This document shows, one piece after another, positions 34,846-43,911 of a DNA stretch of 64,000 bases. The stretch lies in assembly GCF_031127835.1 (NCBI RefSeq), contig NZ_JARXHX010000001.1:806001-870000 (forward strand), in the 5' to 3' direction. The DNA comes from Pelagicoccus sp. SDUM812002. GTDB lineage: Bacteria > Verrucomicrobiota > Verrucomicrobiia > Opitutales > Opitutaceae. The translations under genes were made by a program, and so were the position numbers. How positions within the stretch are numbered: position 1 is the first letter of the stretch; every line of letters starts with the position of its first letter. The notes under the pieces were generated by a model. That model was not told the DNA's origin. It searched no databases and saw nothing but the letters and a program-made list of their open reading frames with translations.

Positions 34846-35601
34846 ATGAACTTTTCATCCATCAGAAAACCGATGACGGGCAGCCTTGCCGCCGCCATTC
34901 TCACCGTAGCTTGCCACCAACCCACTTCCGAAGCAGAAGCTCTCTTCAACGGAAAAGATTTAGCTGGATGGGAAGGTGATACTACCCGCTGGTCGGTACA
35001 AAACGGCCTCATTTCCGGACAAACAACGCCTGACGCACCCATCGAATCGAACACCTTCCTAATCTGGAAAGGAGATGCCCCGGAAAACTTCGAACTTTCC
35101 CTTCAGTTTAAGCTGACCGGCCAAAACGAAGCAGGTTGGGCGAATTCAGGCATCCAATATCGCGCTCGTCGTATAGAGGATTCTGGATACAGTGTAGGCG
35201 GATACCAGGCTGACATCGACCTAAACGGAAAGTATACCGGCATGCTCTACGAAGAGAGAGGTCGAGGACTCCTCATGGCGCCTGGGCAAAAGATCCGCAT
35301 TTTCCCGAAATCTGAAACAGACACCTCTAAGAGCAAGGCAACCGTCGAGGTCATGGAGCAAGCTTCTACCCGAGAAGAAATTCTCGCCGCCTACAAAATT
35401 GGTGATTGGAACGTTTTTAAAATCATCGCAGACGGCGCCCATCTACGCCACTATCTGAACGGGGTGCTTACCGCAGAAGTCTTCGACGCGGATCCCGAAA
35501 AAGCTGCGACCGACGGCATCATCGCTCTCCAACTGCACAAAGGGCAACCCATGACCATCCAATTCCGAGACATCACTCTGACAGCACTCGACCGGCATTA
35601 A
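34846..35601 (+). CDS. DUF1080 lipoprotein (3-keto-glycoside hydrolase family)
   Basis: 251 residues. A signal with lipobox-like TVAC near residue 23 predicts a lipid anchor. The concanavalin-like DUF1080 domain begins ALFNGKDLAGWEGD and contains FELSLQFKLTG, WANSGIQYRAR and VGGYQADID, then ends IALQLHKGQPMTIQFRDI. Family members hydrolyse 3-keto-glucosides or bind sugars in the envelope. It lies between the catabolic enzymes and the propeller-cytochrome gene, 27 bp after the second TIM barrel. Confidence 0.88.
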   Translation: MNFSSIRKPMTGSLAAAILTVACHQPTSEAEALFNGKDLAGWEGDTTRWSVQNGLISGQTTPDAPIESNTFLIWKGDAPENFELSLQFKLTGQNEAGWANSGIQYRARRIEDSGYSVGGYQADIDLNGKYTGMLYEERGRGLLMAPGQKIRIFPKSETDTSKSKATVEVMEQASTREEILAAYKIGDWNVFKIIADGAHLRHYLNGVLTAEVFDADPEKAATDGIIALQLHKGQPMTIQFRDITLTALDRH

Positions 35602-35642
35602 ATACCCCTCGTTGGACCGGCCTAATTTAACAAATACTCGAA

Positions 35643-38276
35643 ATGACATCCATTATCAAGCGAAGCGCCACCGTACTGGTAGGGCTGTCAACACTTAGCT
35701 CTTTTCTACTCGGTCAAGCGCAGCACGACGTCGACGACAGCGCTCAGATCGATCCCGTCGACATCGCTGTACCCAATGGTTTCAAAGTCGATCTCGTGTA
35801 TTCAGTTCCCAAAGACACGCAAGGGTCCTGGGTCGGACTCACCGTCGATCCCAAAGGCCGCATCATTGCAGCCGACCAATACGGTTCGCTCTATCGCCTT
35901 ACCTTGGCCGACGGCAAAACGACTCAAGTCGAGCCTATCAAAGCAACGCTACCCGCACTCGGCCCGGGTATCCCCGAAAGCGAAGTAGGTGCTCACGGTG
36001 TCCTATACGCATTTGACTCTCTCTATGTCATGGTGGGCGAAACCGACGGGAAGAGAGGCGTCTGGCGACTGAAAGACTCAAACAACGACGATCAATTCGA
36101 CCAAGCTGACTTTCTCGTTCCCCTAGTCGGCGGTGGCGAACACGGACCTCACTCTATGGTCGTATCCCCAGACGGGAAATACATCTACATCTGCGCCGGC
36201 AATTTCACTGAGCCGCCAGCCACCCTCGGCAGCCAACGAGGAGTGGAGTGGGACGAAGACCACCTCCTTCCACGAATGTGGGACGCCCGCGGGCATGCCA
36301 AAGGCCGCTACGCACCGGGCGGATGGATCGCTCGCTGCAATCCCGACGGCTCAGAACTGACCCTATTTGCTCACGGCTTCCGCAACATCTTCGATATCGC
36401 CTTCGACCAAAACGGCGAGCTCTTCACTTTTGACTCCGATATGGAGTGGGATCAAGGGACGCCATGGTACATGCCCACTCGCATCAACCACGCTGTTGAC
36501 GGAGCCGACTTTGGTTGGCGAAGCGGGGCCGGACGTTGGCCCGCCTACTACGCCGATAGCCTTCCTGCTACAATCAACATCGGACCGGGCTCTCCCACCG
36601 GCACCACCATGGGAACGGGAACCAAATTCCCGGCCAAATACCAGCGGGCGCTTTTCGCCGCAGACTGGACCTTCGGCACCCTATATGCCATTCACCACGA
36701 GCCAGACGGAGCAACCTTCCGCGGCATCAAAGAGGAGTTCGCCGCTGGAAAACCACTTCCGCTCACAGACGTGATCGTCAATCCACACGACGGCGCCCTC
36801 TACTTCGCCGTTGGCGGTCGTCTCACCCAGTCAGCCCTATTCCGCATATCCTACATTGGTATAGAAAGCACCGCACCCGTGAAAGCGATCGCCCCAACAA
36901 AGGCCGCGATTCTCCGCCGCGAACTTGAAACCTACCATACGCCAAACGCCAGCCACGAAGCCGTCGATGAAGTATGGCCGCACCTATCCGACCCCGACCG
37001 CTTCATCCGCTGGGCAGCCCGCGTTTCGCTCGAACACCAACCTACCAGCAACTGGGCAAAGCAGGCGCTCGAAGAAGAAAACCCTACCGCCAAGATTGAA
37101 GCTCTCATTGCCCTAGCTCGCGTTGGAGAAACGCAGTACCAGGGGAAAATCGTCGATTCTCTTCTGAAGCTCGATTTTAAGACGCTACCGGAAGATCAAA
37201 AACTCCCCTACCTCAGGGCATGGCAACTCACTTTCACTCGCATGGGTGAACCCGACGCCAACACCAAAGAATACATCGTCGAAACGCTCGATCCTCTCTT
37301 TCCACAAGACTCTCGAAACATAGACCGCGAGCTTTTATCTCTCCTTGTCTACCTCGACTCGCCCACTGTAGTGGAAAAGGCAGTACCGCTTCTCAGGGTA
37401 GAAGAACCACAGGTCGCTACCAGCGAGGAACTAGGAGGCGAATCGCTCATCGCCCGCAACAGTCGCTACTCAAACAGCATCAAGCGAGTCAAAGAGCATA
37501 GCCCCGACCGCCAGCAAATCTTCATAGCCTATGCGATAAAGAATGCGACAGCTGGCTGGACGCCCGAACTCCGCAGGGAATTTTTCAATTGGTTCGCCAC
37601 TACCCACGAATGGAAAGGTGGAGCGAGCTTTTCAGGATTCCTCAAGAATATCCGCAATGACGCTCTCGAAGCAATTGCTCCAGAAGCTCGATACGCGAAC
37701 CTTGAGAGCATTTCCCAGCCAGCAGCCCACGTATTCGTTCAAGGCTCGATTCCGCCCGAAGGCCCTGGGCAAATCTACACAGTCGACAGCGCCATGTCCC
37801 AAATTCCATCCGAGCTTACTGACAGGGACTTCGAACGCGGCAAGTCCATGTACCTCTCCACCGCATGCGTGATGTGCCATAAGTTCAACGACGTCGGCGG
37901 TGGAATCGGTCCCGACATATCAGGTGCTGGCAATCGCTACAGCATTCGCGATCTCCTAGAGAGCATCATCGAACCATCCAAAGTCGTTAGCGACCAATAC
38001 GGCTTCGAACGGATCACTCTCAAGAACGGCACTGACATCATCGGACGGATCGTTGAGGAAGATAGCACGCACTATTCGATCATGACGAACCCAATGTTAC
38101 CTGACGAGAAAAGAGGAGTTAGGAAAAACAGCGTCGTCTCCATCGAACCGCACGAACAATCTATGATGCCGCAAGGACTAATCAACGGACTAAATCCGGA
38201 GGAGCTTCAAGATCTTGTCGCCTACCTTCTTTCAGGCGGCAATCCAGAGGACCCGATGTTCAAAAAGGGAAATTAG
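35643..38276 (+). CDS. Secreted propeller/HEAT/cytochrome c protein (PVC type)
   Basis: 877 residues with a signal peptide (cleaved near LLGQA). Residues about 45-405 form an NHL/PQQ-like beta-propeller (GSWVGLTVDPKGRIIAADQYG; FRNIFDIAFDQNGELFTFDSD; VNPHDGALYFAVGG). Helical repeats of HEAT type run to about 710. A haem c domain has CVMCHKFNDVGGGIGPDISG (C742, C745, H746), followed by a PVC-specific C-terminus (IGRIVEEDSTHYSIM; LQDLVAYLLSGG). Probably an envelope dehydrogenase for sugars or alcohols that feeds electrons to a cytochrome. It is the last gene of the sugar locus, 41 bp after DUF1080. Confidence 0.88.
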   Translation: MTSIIKRSATVLVGLSTLSSFLLGQAQHDVDDSAQIDPVDIAVPNGFKVDLVYSVPKDTQGSWVGLTVDPKGRIIAADQYGSLYRLTLADGKTTQVEPIKATLPALGPGIPESEVGAHGVLYAFDSLYVMVGETDGKRGVWRLKDSNNDDQFDQADFLVPLVGGGEHGPHSMVVSPDGKYIYICAGNFTEPPATLGSQRGVEWDEDHLLPRMWDARGHAKGRYAPGGWIARCNPDGSELTLFAHGFRNIFDIAFDQNGELFTFDSDMEWDQGTPWYMPTRINHAVDGADFGWRSGAGRWPAYYADSLPATINIGPGSPTGTTMGTGTKFPAKYQRALFAADWTFGTLYAIHHEPDGATFRGIKEEFAAGKPLPLTDVIVNPHDGALYFAVGGRLTQSALFRISYIGIESTAPVKAIAPTKAAILRRELETYHTPNASHEAVDEVWPHLSDPDRFIRWAARVSLEHQPTSNWAKQALEEENPTAKIEALIALARVGETQYQGKIVDSLLKLDFKTLPEDQKLPYLRAWQLTFTRMGEPDANTKEYIVETLDPLFPQDSRNIDRELLSLLVYLDSPTVVEKAVPLLRVEEPQVATSEELGGESLIARNSRYSNSIKRVKEHSPDRQQIFIAYAIKNATAGWTPELRREFFNWFATTHEWKGGASFSGFLKNIRNDALEAIAPEARYANLESISQPAAHVFVQGSIPPEGPGQIYTVDSAMSQIPSELTDRDFERGKSMYLSTACVMCHKFNDVGGGIGPDISGAGNRYSIRDLLESIIEPSKVVSDQYGFERITLKNGTDIIGRIVEEDSTHYSIMTNPMLPDEKRGVRKNSVVSIEPHEQSMMPQGLINGLNPEELQDLVAYLLSGGNPEDPMFKKGN

Positions 38277-38443
38277 CTCTTCACCTAAATCAGGATCCAA
38301 CTCGGCTTGTACACGGCCGCTTTGCAGCAGCAAGGATTGGGCACGACGTAAAGTGCCAGCGCCTAGAAGAAGTATTTTATATATCGGCTCGAGTTCAGGC
38401 TCGTAACGTTTTCACCACAGTTCAATTAGTCGGCTGACAGCTT

Positions 38444-39862
38444 CTACGGCTCGAAGGTCACAATCACTCTTTGGTAGCGTGAAAGTGCGAGGCTTCCCTT
38501 GTCGGTCACCCTCAAAATAAAGTGAGCCGTGACCACCTGATCTACTTGCGGAGCTGTGAAGTTAAACCGGTCAACGTTTTCCGCTCCTCCCGTCGTCATG
38601 GTTCCATTATACGTCCCAGCCTCCGGATAGTTAAACCAAAGGTAGCTGATACTATCTCCATCGGGATCGCTGCTGCCATAAGCGTCCAAAGTCACGCCCT
38701 GTCCCGACTTTACCGTAATCTCTTCTGGGTGATTCAAGTGCGGCACTGGCGGGTGATTCGCCTCCTCGAAACTCAAGACACACCAATCCATACGCGCGGC
38801 AAAATCGTTTTGAAAATCGTCACGCCACCGCCATAGTGTCACTGCGTTTCCACTGTAACTATTCTCGCTTTTCTCGATCGCCCGTTTGTATTCGCTGGCG
38901 CGATACGGAGTGTAGGTGTCAGAGGTATCCGTCCAAATAGGACGTGTCTCAGGTGAAGGAACAACCACTGAACCTCCGTCCTCAAAGTCATCGATATCTG
39001 GGATACTCAGTTCGTAGCGACCGCCCCAACCGCCCCAGTCGGGATTCTCAGGAGCGTTCAACCCGTTGGGGATCAGTCCCAAAAACGCAGGCGTGTCGCC
39101 TTCCATTCCCCAGGCTGTGTCGGGATACTTTGTGCCCAACGGGCCGTGCCCTTGCTGGATGTTCTCGGCGAGCCATGGATTGCTCACCAATACATTATCG
39201 CTTCCATCGTGGTTATTGTTGATCGCGATCCAAGTCGCTTTGCCATAGTCGTCCGTTGGCGTCACGATGTAGAATAAGTCGGGAAACTCCTCACGCATCC
39301 ACATCGCGCTGTCGTCCTGATCGGAAATCGTATAAACGCGTAGCTTGGAAATCAATCGTTTCGCTTCGTCCTCAGACCTGGTCAGATCGATCTTGTAAAG
39401 AGCTTGGGCCAAGGTATTCGGGCCACCCCACACAGAGATCCAAAGCGGGCGCTCGTCGTCGGCTTCCCATTGTTGAATAATCCATTCCGACCCTTCCGAG
39501 TCCATTCCTTCGCCTACCCCTGTCATACCGTATTTGGGCGATCCGTGCTTCACGACTCCACGAAGAGCCTTCGCTGTTGGATAGCCATCTTCATGCTTCG
39601 ACAAATTCGGCTGAACCCTTTCGTAGGCATCCAAAATGGTGTCGATAAAGTCAGGCCGGATTCCGTTTCGATGCCAGCATGAGGTGGTCGCTACGACTCC
39701 CTCGATATCGATTTGGTTCGCATACACGAGCAAGCGAACCAGCGACTGCTCATCGTCAGGGTCAGCACCCATATCGGTAAGTATGATCACACGTTGCTTG
39801 GTTGACGAAAAACCACACACGCAAAACGCAAATAAGAAACTCAAAAGAGCAATACACCTCAT
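38444..39862 (-). CDS. DUF1593 nucleoside-hydrolase-like secreted protein
   Basis: 472 residues from the ATG at 39862, which opens a signal peptide (MRCIALLSFLFAFCVCGF); a longer frame to 39916 is less likely. The hydrolase-like domain carries VIILTDMGADPDDEQSLVRLL, similar to the Asp-rich calcium site of nucleoside hydrolases. Other motifs are WISVWGGPNTLAQAL and DTAWGMEGDTPAFLGLIPNGLN. The last 90 residues are a PKD/Ig-like domain (GQGVTLDAYGSSDPDGDSIS). Likely substrate: a glycoside or nucleoside-like compound outside the cell. It is divergent from an AraC gene. Confidence 0.85.
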   Translation of the reverse strand: MRCIALLSFLFAFCVCGFSSTKQRVIILTDMGADPDDEQSLVRLLVYANQIDIEGVVATTSCWHRNGIRPDFIDTILDAYERVQPNLSKHEDGYPTAKALRGVVKHGSPKYGMTGVGEGMDSEGSEWIIQQWEADDERPLWISVWGGPNTLAQALYKIDLTRSEDEAKRLISKLRVYTISDQDDSAMWMREEFPDLFYIVTPTDDYGKATWIAINNNHDGSDNVLVSNPWLAENIQQGHGPLGTKYPDTAWGMEGDTPAFLGLIPNGLNAPENPDWGGWGGRYELSIPDIDDFEDGGSVVVPSPETRPIWTDTSDTYTPYRASEYKRAIEKSENSYSGNAVTLWRWRDDFQNDFAARMDWCVLSFEEANHPPVPHLNHPEEITVKSGQGVTLDAYGSSDPDGDSISYLWFNYPEAGTYNGTMTTGGAENVDRFNFTAPQVDQVVTAHFILRVTDKGSLALSRYQRVIVTFEP

Positions 39863-40003
39863 AGGAACCAAAGGGGGAAAAGTTAATTGGGAGATCCAGC
39901 TGCATTGGTTACCCACCGAGCATAAAACTTGATTGTAGCCTAACTTTTCTTTCCGTTTCTATACATTTCCCGACTCTATCCTAAGATTTCTGTTTTACCG
40001 ACC

Positions 40004-40885
40004 TTGGATCACTCCGACCCCAGACGCTCTCACTTCGAACCCTACGGCCTGACCTGCGTTAGCTGGAAACCAGAGCGCATGCCGCGTCCAGATACCCACA
40101 ACGAAATAGAGCTAAACCTAATCTTGAATGGTTGGGTCGAATACATGCACGGAGGTAGAAGGATCCGTTTTCAATCCGAGCAATTATTCGCCTTCTGGGC
40201 TTCCATTCCACACCAAGTCCTCAGCTTCAGCGAAGACTGCGACTATCTCGTGGTTACGATTCCACTCACTTGGTTTCTTCAATTTAGACTCCCCGAAGAA
40301 TTCGTTCAGTCCATCCTTCACGGGAAAGTTGTGCAGCAGAGCATGAAGGGAAAATCGACCCACGAAGAGAAATCGTTCCTGCAATGGAAAGATGATCTTA
40401 ACGACGAAGAACCTACGCTCCAAAACATCGTTTTGCTCGAGATGGAGGCTAAGCTCGCCCGCATGGCTAGGAGTGCTAAAGCGCTCAGATCGGCCTATTC
40501 AAAACCCAGCAGATCAAAGACAGCGAAGTCCCATTTAATCGAATCTCAACATCAGAAGGTTGAACGAATTGCCAGAGTTGTCGCACAGCGGTACCTCGAA
40601 CCTTTGTCGGCTGAATCAATTGGTAAGTCCGTTGATTTACATCCCAACTACGCGATGAACCTTTTCAAAAAAGCCTTTGGCACCACCTTGGTTGACTACA
40701 TCACCCATCATCGCGTTTCCCATGCTCAGCGCCTGTTGGTCACAACTGATCGCAAAATCCTAGACGTAGCGATGGCCTCCGGCTTCAACACTTTGTCACG
40801 CTTCAAAGAAGCCTTTCGGCGCAACTGCGGATGCACGCCTCGTGAGTATCGAAAATATCAATACTCAAACATCACTCAAAAATAG
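40004..40885 (+). CDS. AraC-family regulator with cupin sensor
   Basis: 293 residues starting at TTG 40004. The sensor domain has HNEIELNLILNGWVEYMHGG and IPHQVLSF, typical of cupin-type AraC proteins that bind sugars or acids. The C-terminal double helix-turn-helix reads LSAESIGKSVDLHPNYAMNLFKK and VAMASGFNTLSRFKEAFRR, ending TPREYRK. It is divergent from the DUF1593 gene with about 140 bp between, so it probably controls that gene. Confidence 0.88.
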   Translation: MDHSDPRRSHFEPYGLTCVSWKPERMPRPDTHNEIELNLILNGWVEYMHGGRRIRFQSEQLFAFWASIPHQVLSFSEDCDYLVVTIPLTWFLQFRLPEEFVQSILHGKVVQQSMKGKSTHEEKSFLQWKDDLNDEEPTLQNIVLLEMEAKLARMARSAKALRSAYSKPSRSKTAKSHLIESQHQKVERIARVVAQRYLEPLSAESIGKSVDLHPNYAMNLFKKAFGTTLVDYITHHRVSHAQRLLVTTDRKILDVAMASGFNTLSRFKEAFRRNCGCTPREYRKYQYSNITQK

Positions 40886-41264
40886 CTCGATCTGCGAGTT
40901 TACAGTCGCCGCCACGAATTTCCTATCGTTTCGCAAAGCAATGTATGCCTCTTTGTAGGGACACATTGCGGTTTGACACATCGAATGAAGAATCTGCCTC
41001 GCTCCTTCTAGCCCCATGGAAGATACCTAAATAATGGTGAGGCCATCTCATTACTCAGTCGCTAAATCAGCCTGATACGGACAAATCTGGCGGTCCTGAA
41101 AATCAGGGGAACGGTTCCTTCGTCAGCTTAGCAGGAACCCAACACCATCCCGTAAGACGAACCTCGCAACCGTTTCTAAGAATAGGCGACAGGGGGACCA
41201 TTGCGTACAACTGGTAGCAGAGATCTACCTGCCCAATAGTGACGAACCGATCCAACCAAGCGGA
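40886..41264. other. Intergenic stretch before the RND operon
   Basis: No gene, RNA or clear operator seen. It presumably contains the promoter of the efflux operon. Confidence 0.5.
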
Positions 41265-42674
41265 ATGCAACATCTGAGACACAGAGGATTTCTCAAAGCG
41301 GTATCAATGCTACTGGTCATCGCATTAGCCAGCGCTTGCTCGTCCACTAGGTCTGAGTTCGAAAGCGACCTCGCGTTACCCGGGTCCTTCAGCCATAACG
41401 GCTCTCAAATTCAGGGCTCGGATTGGTGGACAGCTTTCGCGGATCCGGTTCTCAACAAGCGTGTGGAAAAGGCGTTAGCTGCGAACCGAAGCTTGGAGGC
41501 CACCTGGCAAAGTGTCGAAGAAGCCCGAGCGATCGTCACTCGCTCGCGAGCCAATCTCTACCCTAACCTCGATGCCAGCGTCTCGGCAACCGAAGTTAAA
41601 CCGGAAGACGGTCCGGCCCGCGAGTCATACCAAGCGACTCTCGAGGCTGCTTACGAAGTCGATATCTGGGGTCGCGTCCGGTCTTCCGCGAGGGCAGAGC
41701 AGGCACGTCTAACAGCCAGCTACTATGACTACCAAAGCGCCGCGTTGAGCCTCGCCGCCGAGGTCGCGACCCTACACTTCCAGCTCGTCGAACAACATCT
41801 CCAAGGCGATCTAATAGCCAGCCAAGTCGAGGCAAACCGAAAAGTCCTCGAATCCCTTAGGAACCGCTTCAACAGCGGGCTCATTCGCAGTTCCGACATT
41901 TTGCGACAGGAGCAACTGGTGGAAAACTCCCTTGAGCAAGCCATCGTCATCGAGGCTCAAATTGCTGTCTACGAACACGCGATGTCGATCTTGCTGGGCG
42001 AGACTCCCCAGCAATCCTCCAATACTGATCGCAATTCCTCAGCTCACCTCCCGGCCGTACCCGATTTGCCCGCGACCGGTGTTCCCTCCGAGCTGGTGAC
42101 TAAGCGACCGGATGTTCGCGCCGTATTTCAGGTCGTCGCTGCAGCGAACAGCGAGCTCGCAAGCGCCATCGCGGACCGGTTTCCCACCCTCAGCATTGGT
42201 GCTTCAATTTCCTCGGTGACAACGAACTGGAGCGATATATTCGAAACGTGGATACGCGAACTCGCAGCAGAGGTCCTCGCTCCTTTGTTCGATGGAGGCA
42301 ATCGCCGTGCCATCGTGAAGCAGAGCGAAGCCACTGTCCGGCGTCTTCTCGCTGAATACGAACAACGCGTTCTCGTCGCCTTGCAAGAAGTCGAAGACGC
42401 CCTCGTTCTCGAAACCGCGCAATCGAAAAGAATTACGAGCAAAAGTCGACAAGTCGAACTCGCCCAAAACGCCTACCAGCAACTTCAAAGCGAATACACC
42501 AACGGTGTTTCTGACTATCTAAATCTCGTTACTGCTTTGATCGACCTTCAGTCCCTGCAACGCGACCTCGTCGAAGCGCAACGCATCAAGATCGAATACA
42601 GAATAGCGCTCTACCGAGCCCTCGCCGGCCCCGTCTCTACCGATCTTGTCAATAGCCTAGAATCCGCCCGCTAA
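41265..42674 (+). CDS. RND outer-membrane factor (NodT/TolC family lipoprotein)
   Basis: 469 residues. Lipobox LASAC with C25 predicts a lipid anchor. Two TolC-like repeats: the first with WWTAFADPVLNKRVEKALAAN and TLEAAYEVDIWGRVRS, the second with TKRPDVRAVFQVVAAANSELASAIADRFPTLS split by a short linker. It forms the outer-membrane channel of the pump encoded by the next two genes, which follow without gaps. Confidence 0.93.
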   Translation: MQHLRHRGFLKAVSMLLVIALASACSSTRSEFESDLALPGSFSHNGSQIQGSDWWTAFADPVLNKRVEKALAANRSLEATWQSVEEARAIVTRSRANLYPNLDASVSATEVKPEDGPARESYQATLEAAYEVDIWGRVRSSARAEQARLTASYYDYQSAALSLAAEVATLHFQLVEQHLQGDLIASQVEANRKVLESLRNRFNSGLIRSSDILRQEQLVENSLEQAIVIEAQIAVYEHAMSILLGETPQQSSNTDRNSSAHLPAVPDLPATGVPSELVTKRPDVRAVFQVVAAANSELASAIADRFPTLSIGASISSVTTNWSDIFETWIRELAAEVLAPLFDGGNRRAIVKQSEATVRRLLAEYEQRVLVALQEVEDALVLETAQSKRITSKSRQVELAQNAYQQLQSEYTNGVSDYLNLVTALIDLQSLQRDLVEAQRIKIEYRIALYRALAGPVSTDLVNSLESAR

Positions 42675-42687
42675 GCCAAAATCCGCC

Positions 42688-43911
42688 ATGCCAGGTCCGA
42701 AAGAAAAACAGAGCACTCGTTCCAAGTCCGTGAACTGGAAGCTAACCGCTATCGTGTGCTTGTCCATCGTCTTGCTCGCATTCGCTATCCGCTGGCTCAT
42801 CCTTAGCACTGAGCCCATTGCCCAGCGAACTACCGCTAGCAAACGTACTCCCATGCTGGTGGAAACTGTTTCTCCAGATTACGGTACGTTCAGTCCCAAA
42901 ATTGTAGTAATGGGAACAGTACGGGCAAAAAACGACGTACTCCTTAGCCCCCGCGTCAGCGGCGAAATTGTAGAGATCGCCCCCAGATTCGAAGCGGGAA
43001 GATTCGTTCAAAAAGGAGACATCCTCCTCAAGATCGATCCCATCGACTATCAAAATCTTGTAGCTCAGCGCCGCAGTGCCTTACACCAAGCGGAGGCGAA
43101 CCTCGCCATGGAGTCGGGCTACCAAAAGGTCGCCCAACAAGACTACGAGTTGCTGGGAAGCAACGTCTCGAATTCGGACAACTCCCTAGCGCTTAGGGAA
43201 CCGCAACTAAAGGCTGCCAGGGCTGAAGTCGAAGCGGCTCAAGCGGCCGTCGATCAGGCACTCCTCGATTTGGAGAGGACCACAATCCGCGCTCCCTTCA
43301 ACGCCCAGGTTCTATCTCGGGAGGTCGCGGTCGGATCCCAGATAAGCAGCAGCTCCACGATCGCTCGTCTCGTCGGAGCCGATGCCTACTGGGTCACTGC
43401 CACCGTCCCGCTCGACAAGCTGAACTACATCAAATTCTCCGACAGTGATAAACCAAGCGGGTCCGCAGCCACTCTCCGCAACCGTATCGCCTGGCCTAGC
43501 GATACCAAACGTAGTGGAATTGTGGATCAATACATTGGAGCCTTGGACTCGACCACGCGTTTAGCCCGCGTCAATATCGAGGTGGCCGATCCACTAGCAA
43601 TGGAGAGCGGTAGCGACCTGCCTCCTCTGATTCTGGACTCCCTGCTAGAGGTCATCATCGAAGGAAAGCCCATCGAGAACGTCTTCCGCATGGACAGGAG
43701 CTACCTTCGCCAGGACGCAACAGTCTGGCTCAAAGAAGACGGAGAACTCCGCATAACGGAGGTTACGGTCGTTTTTCAAGATGCCAGCCACGTCTACATC
43801 TCCGAAGGGCTCATGCAAGATGCCGATATCGTCACGACCGGGCTCAGCTCTGTCGTCGAAGGCGCGGCTTTGCGCACCAAAGATGAACCCCTTCCCTCCG
43901 ATTCGGAATGA
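42688..43911 (+). CDS. RND periplasmic adaptor (membrane fusion protein)
   Basis: 407 residues with one N-terminal membrane anchor (about 16-33). Lipoyl halves [21 protein letters not shown] and [18 protein letters not shown] enclose a coiled-coil hairpin (about 120-190), with beta-barrel parts after. It links the inner-membrane pump to the outer-membrane factor. It starts 13 bp after the outer-membrane gene and overlaps the pump gene by 4 bp. Confidence 0.93.
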   Translation: MPGPKEKQSTRSKSVNWKLTAIVCLSIVLLAFAIRWLILSTEPIAQRTTASKRTPMLVETVSPDYGTFSPKIVVMGTVRAKNDVLLSPRVSGEIVEIAPRFEAGRFVQKGDILLKIDPIDYQNLVAQRRSALHQAEANLAMESGYQKVAQQDYELLGSNVSNSDNSLALREPQLKAARAEVEAAQAAVDQALLDLERTTIRAPFNAQVLSREVAVGSQISSSSTIARLVGADAYWVTATVPLDKLNYIKFSDSDKPSGSAATLRNRIAWPSDTKRSGIVDQYIGALDSTTRLARVNIEVADPLAMESGSDLPPLILDSLLEVIIEGKPIENVFRMDRSYLRQDATVWLKEDGELRITEVTVVFQDASHVYISEGLMQDADIVTTGLSSVVEGAALRTKDEPLPSDSE

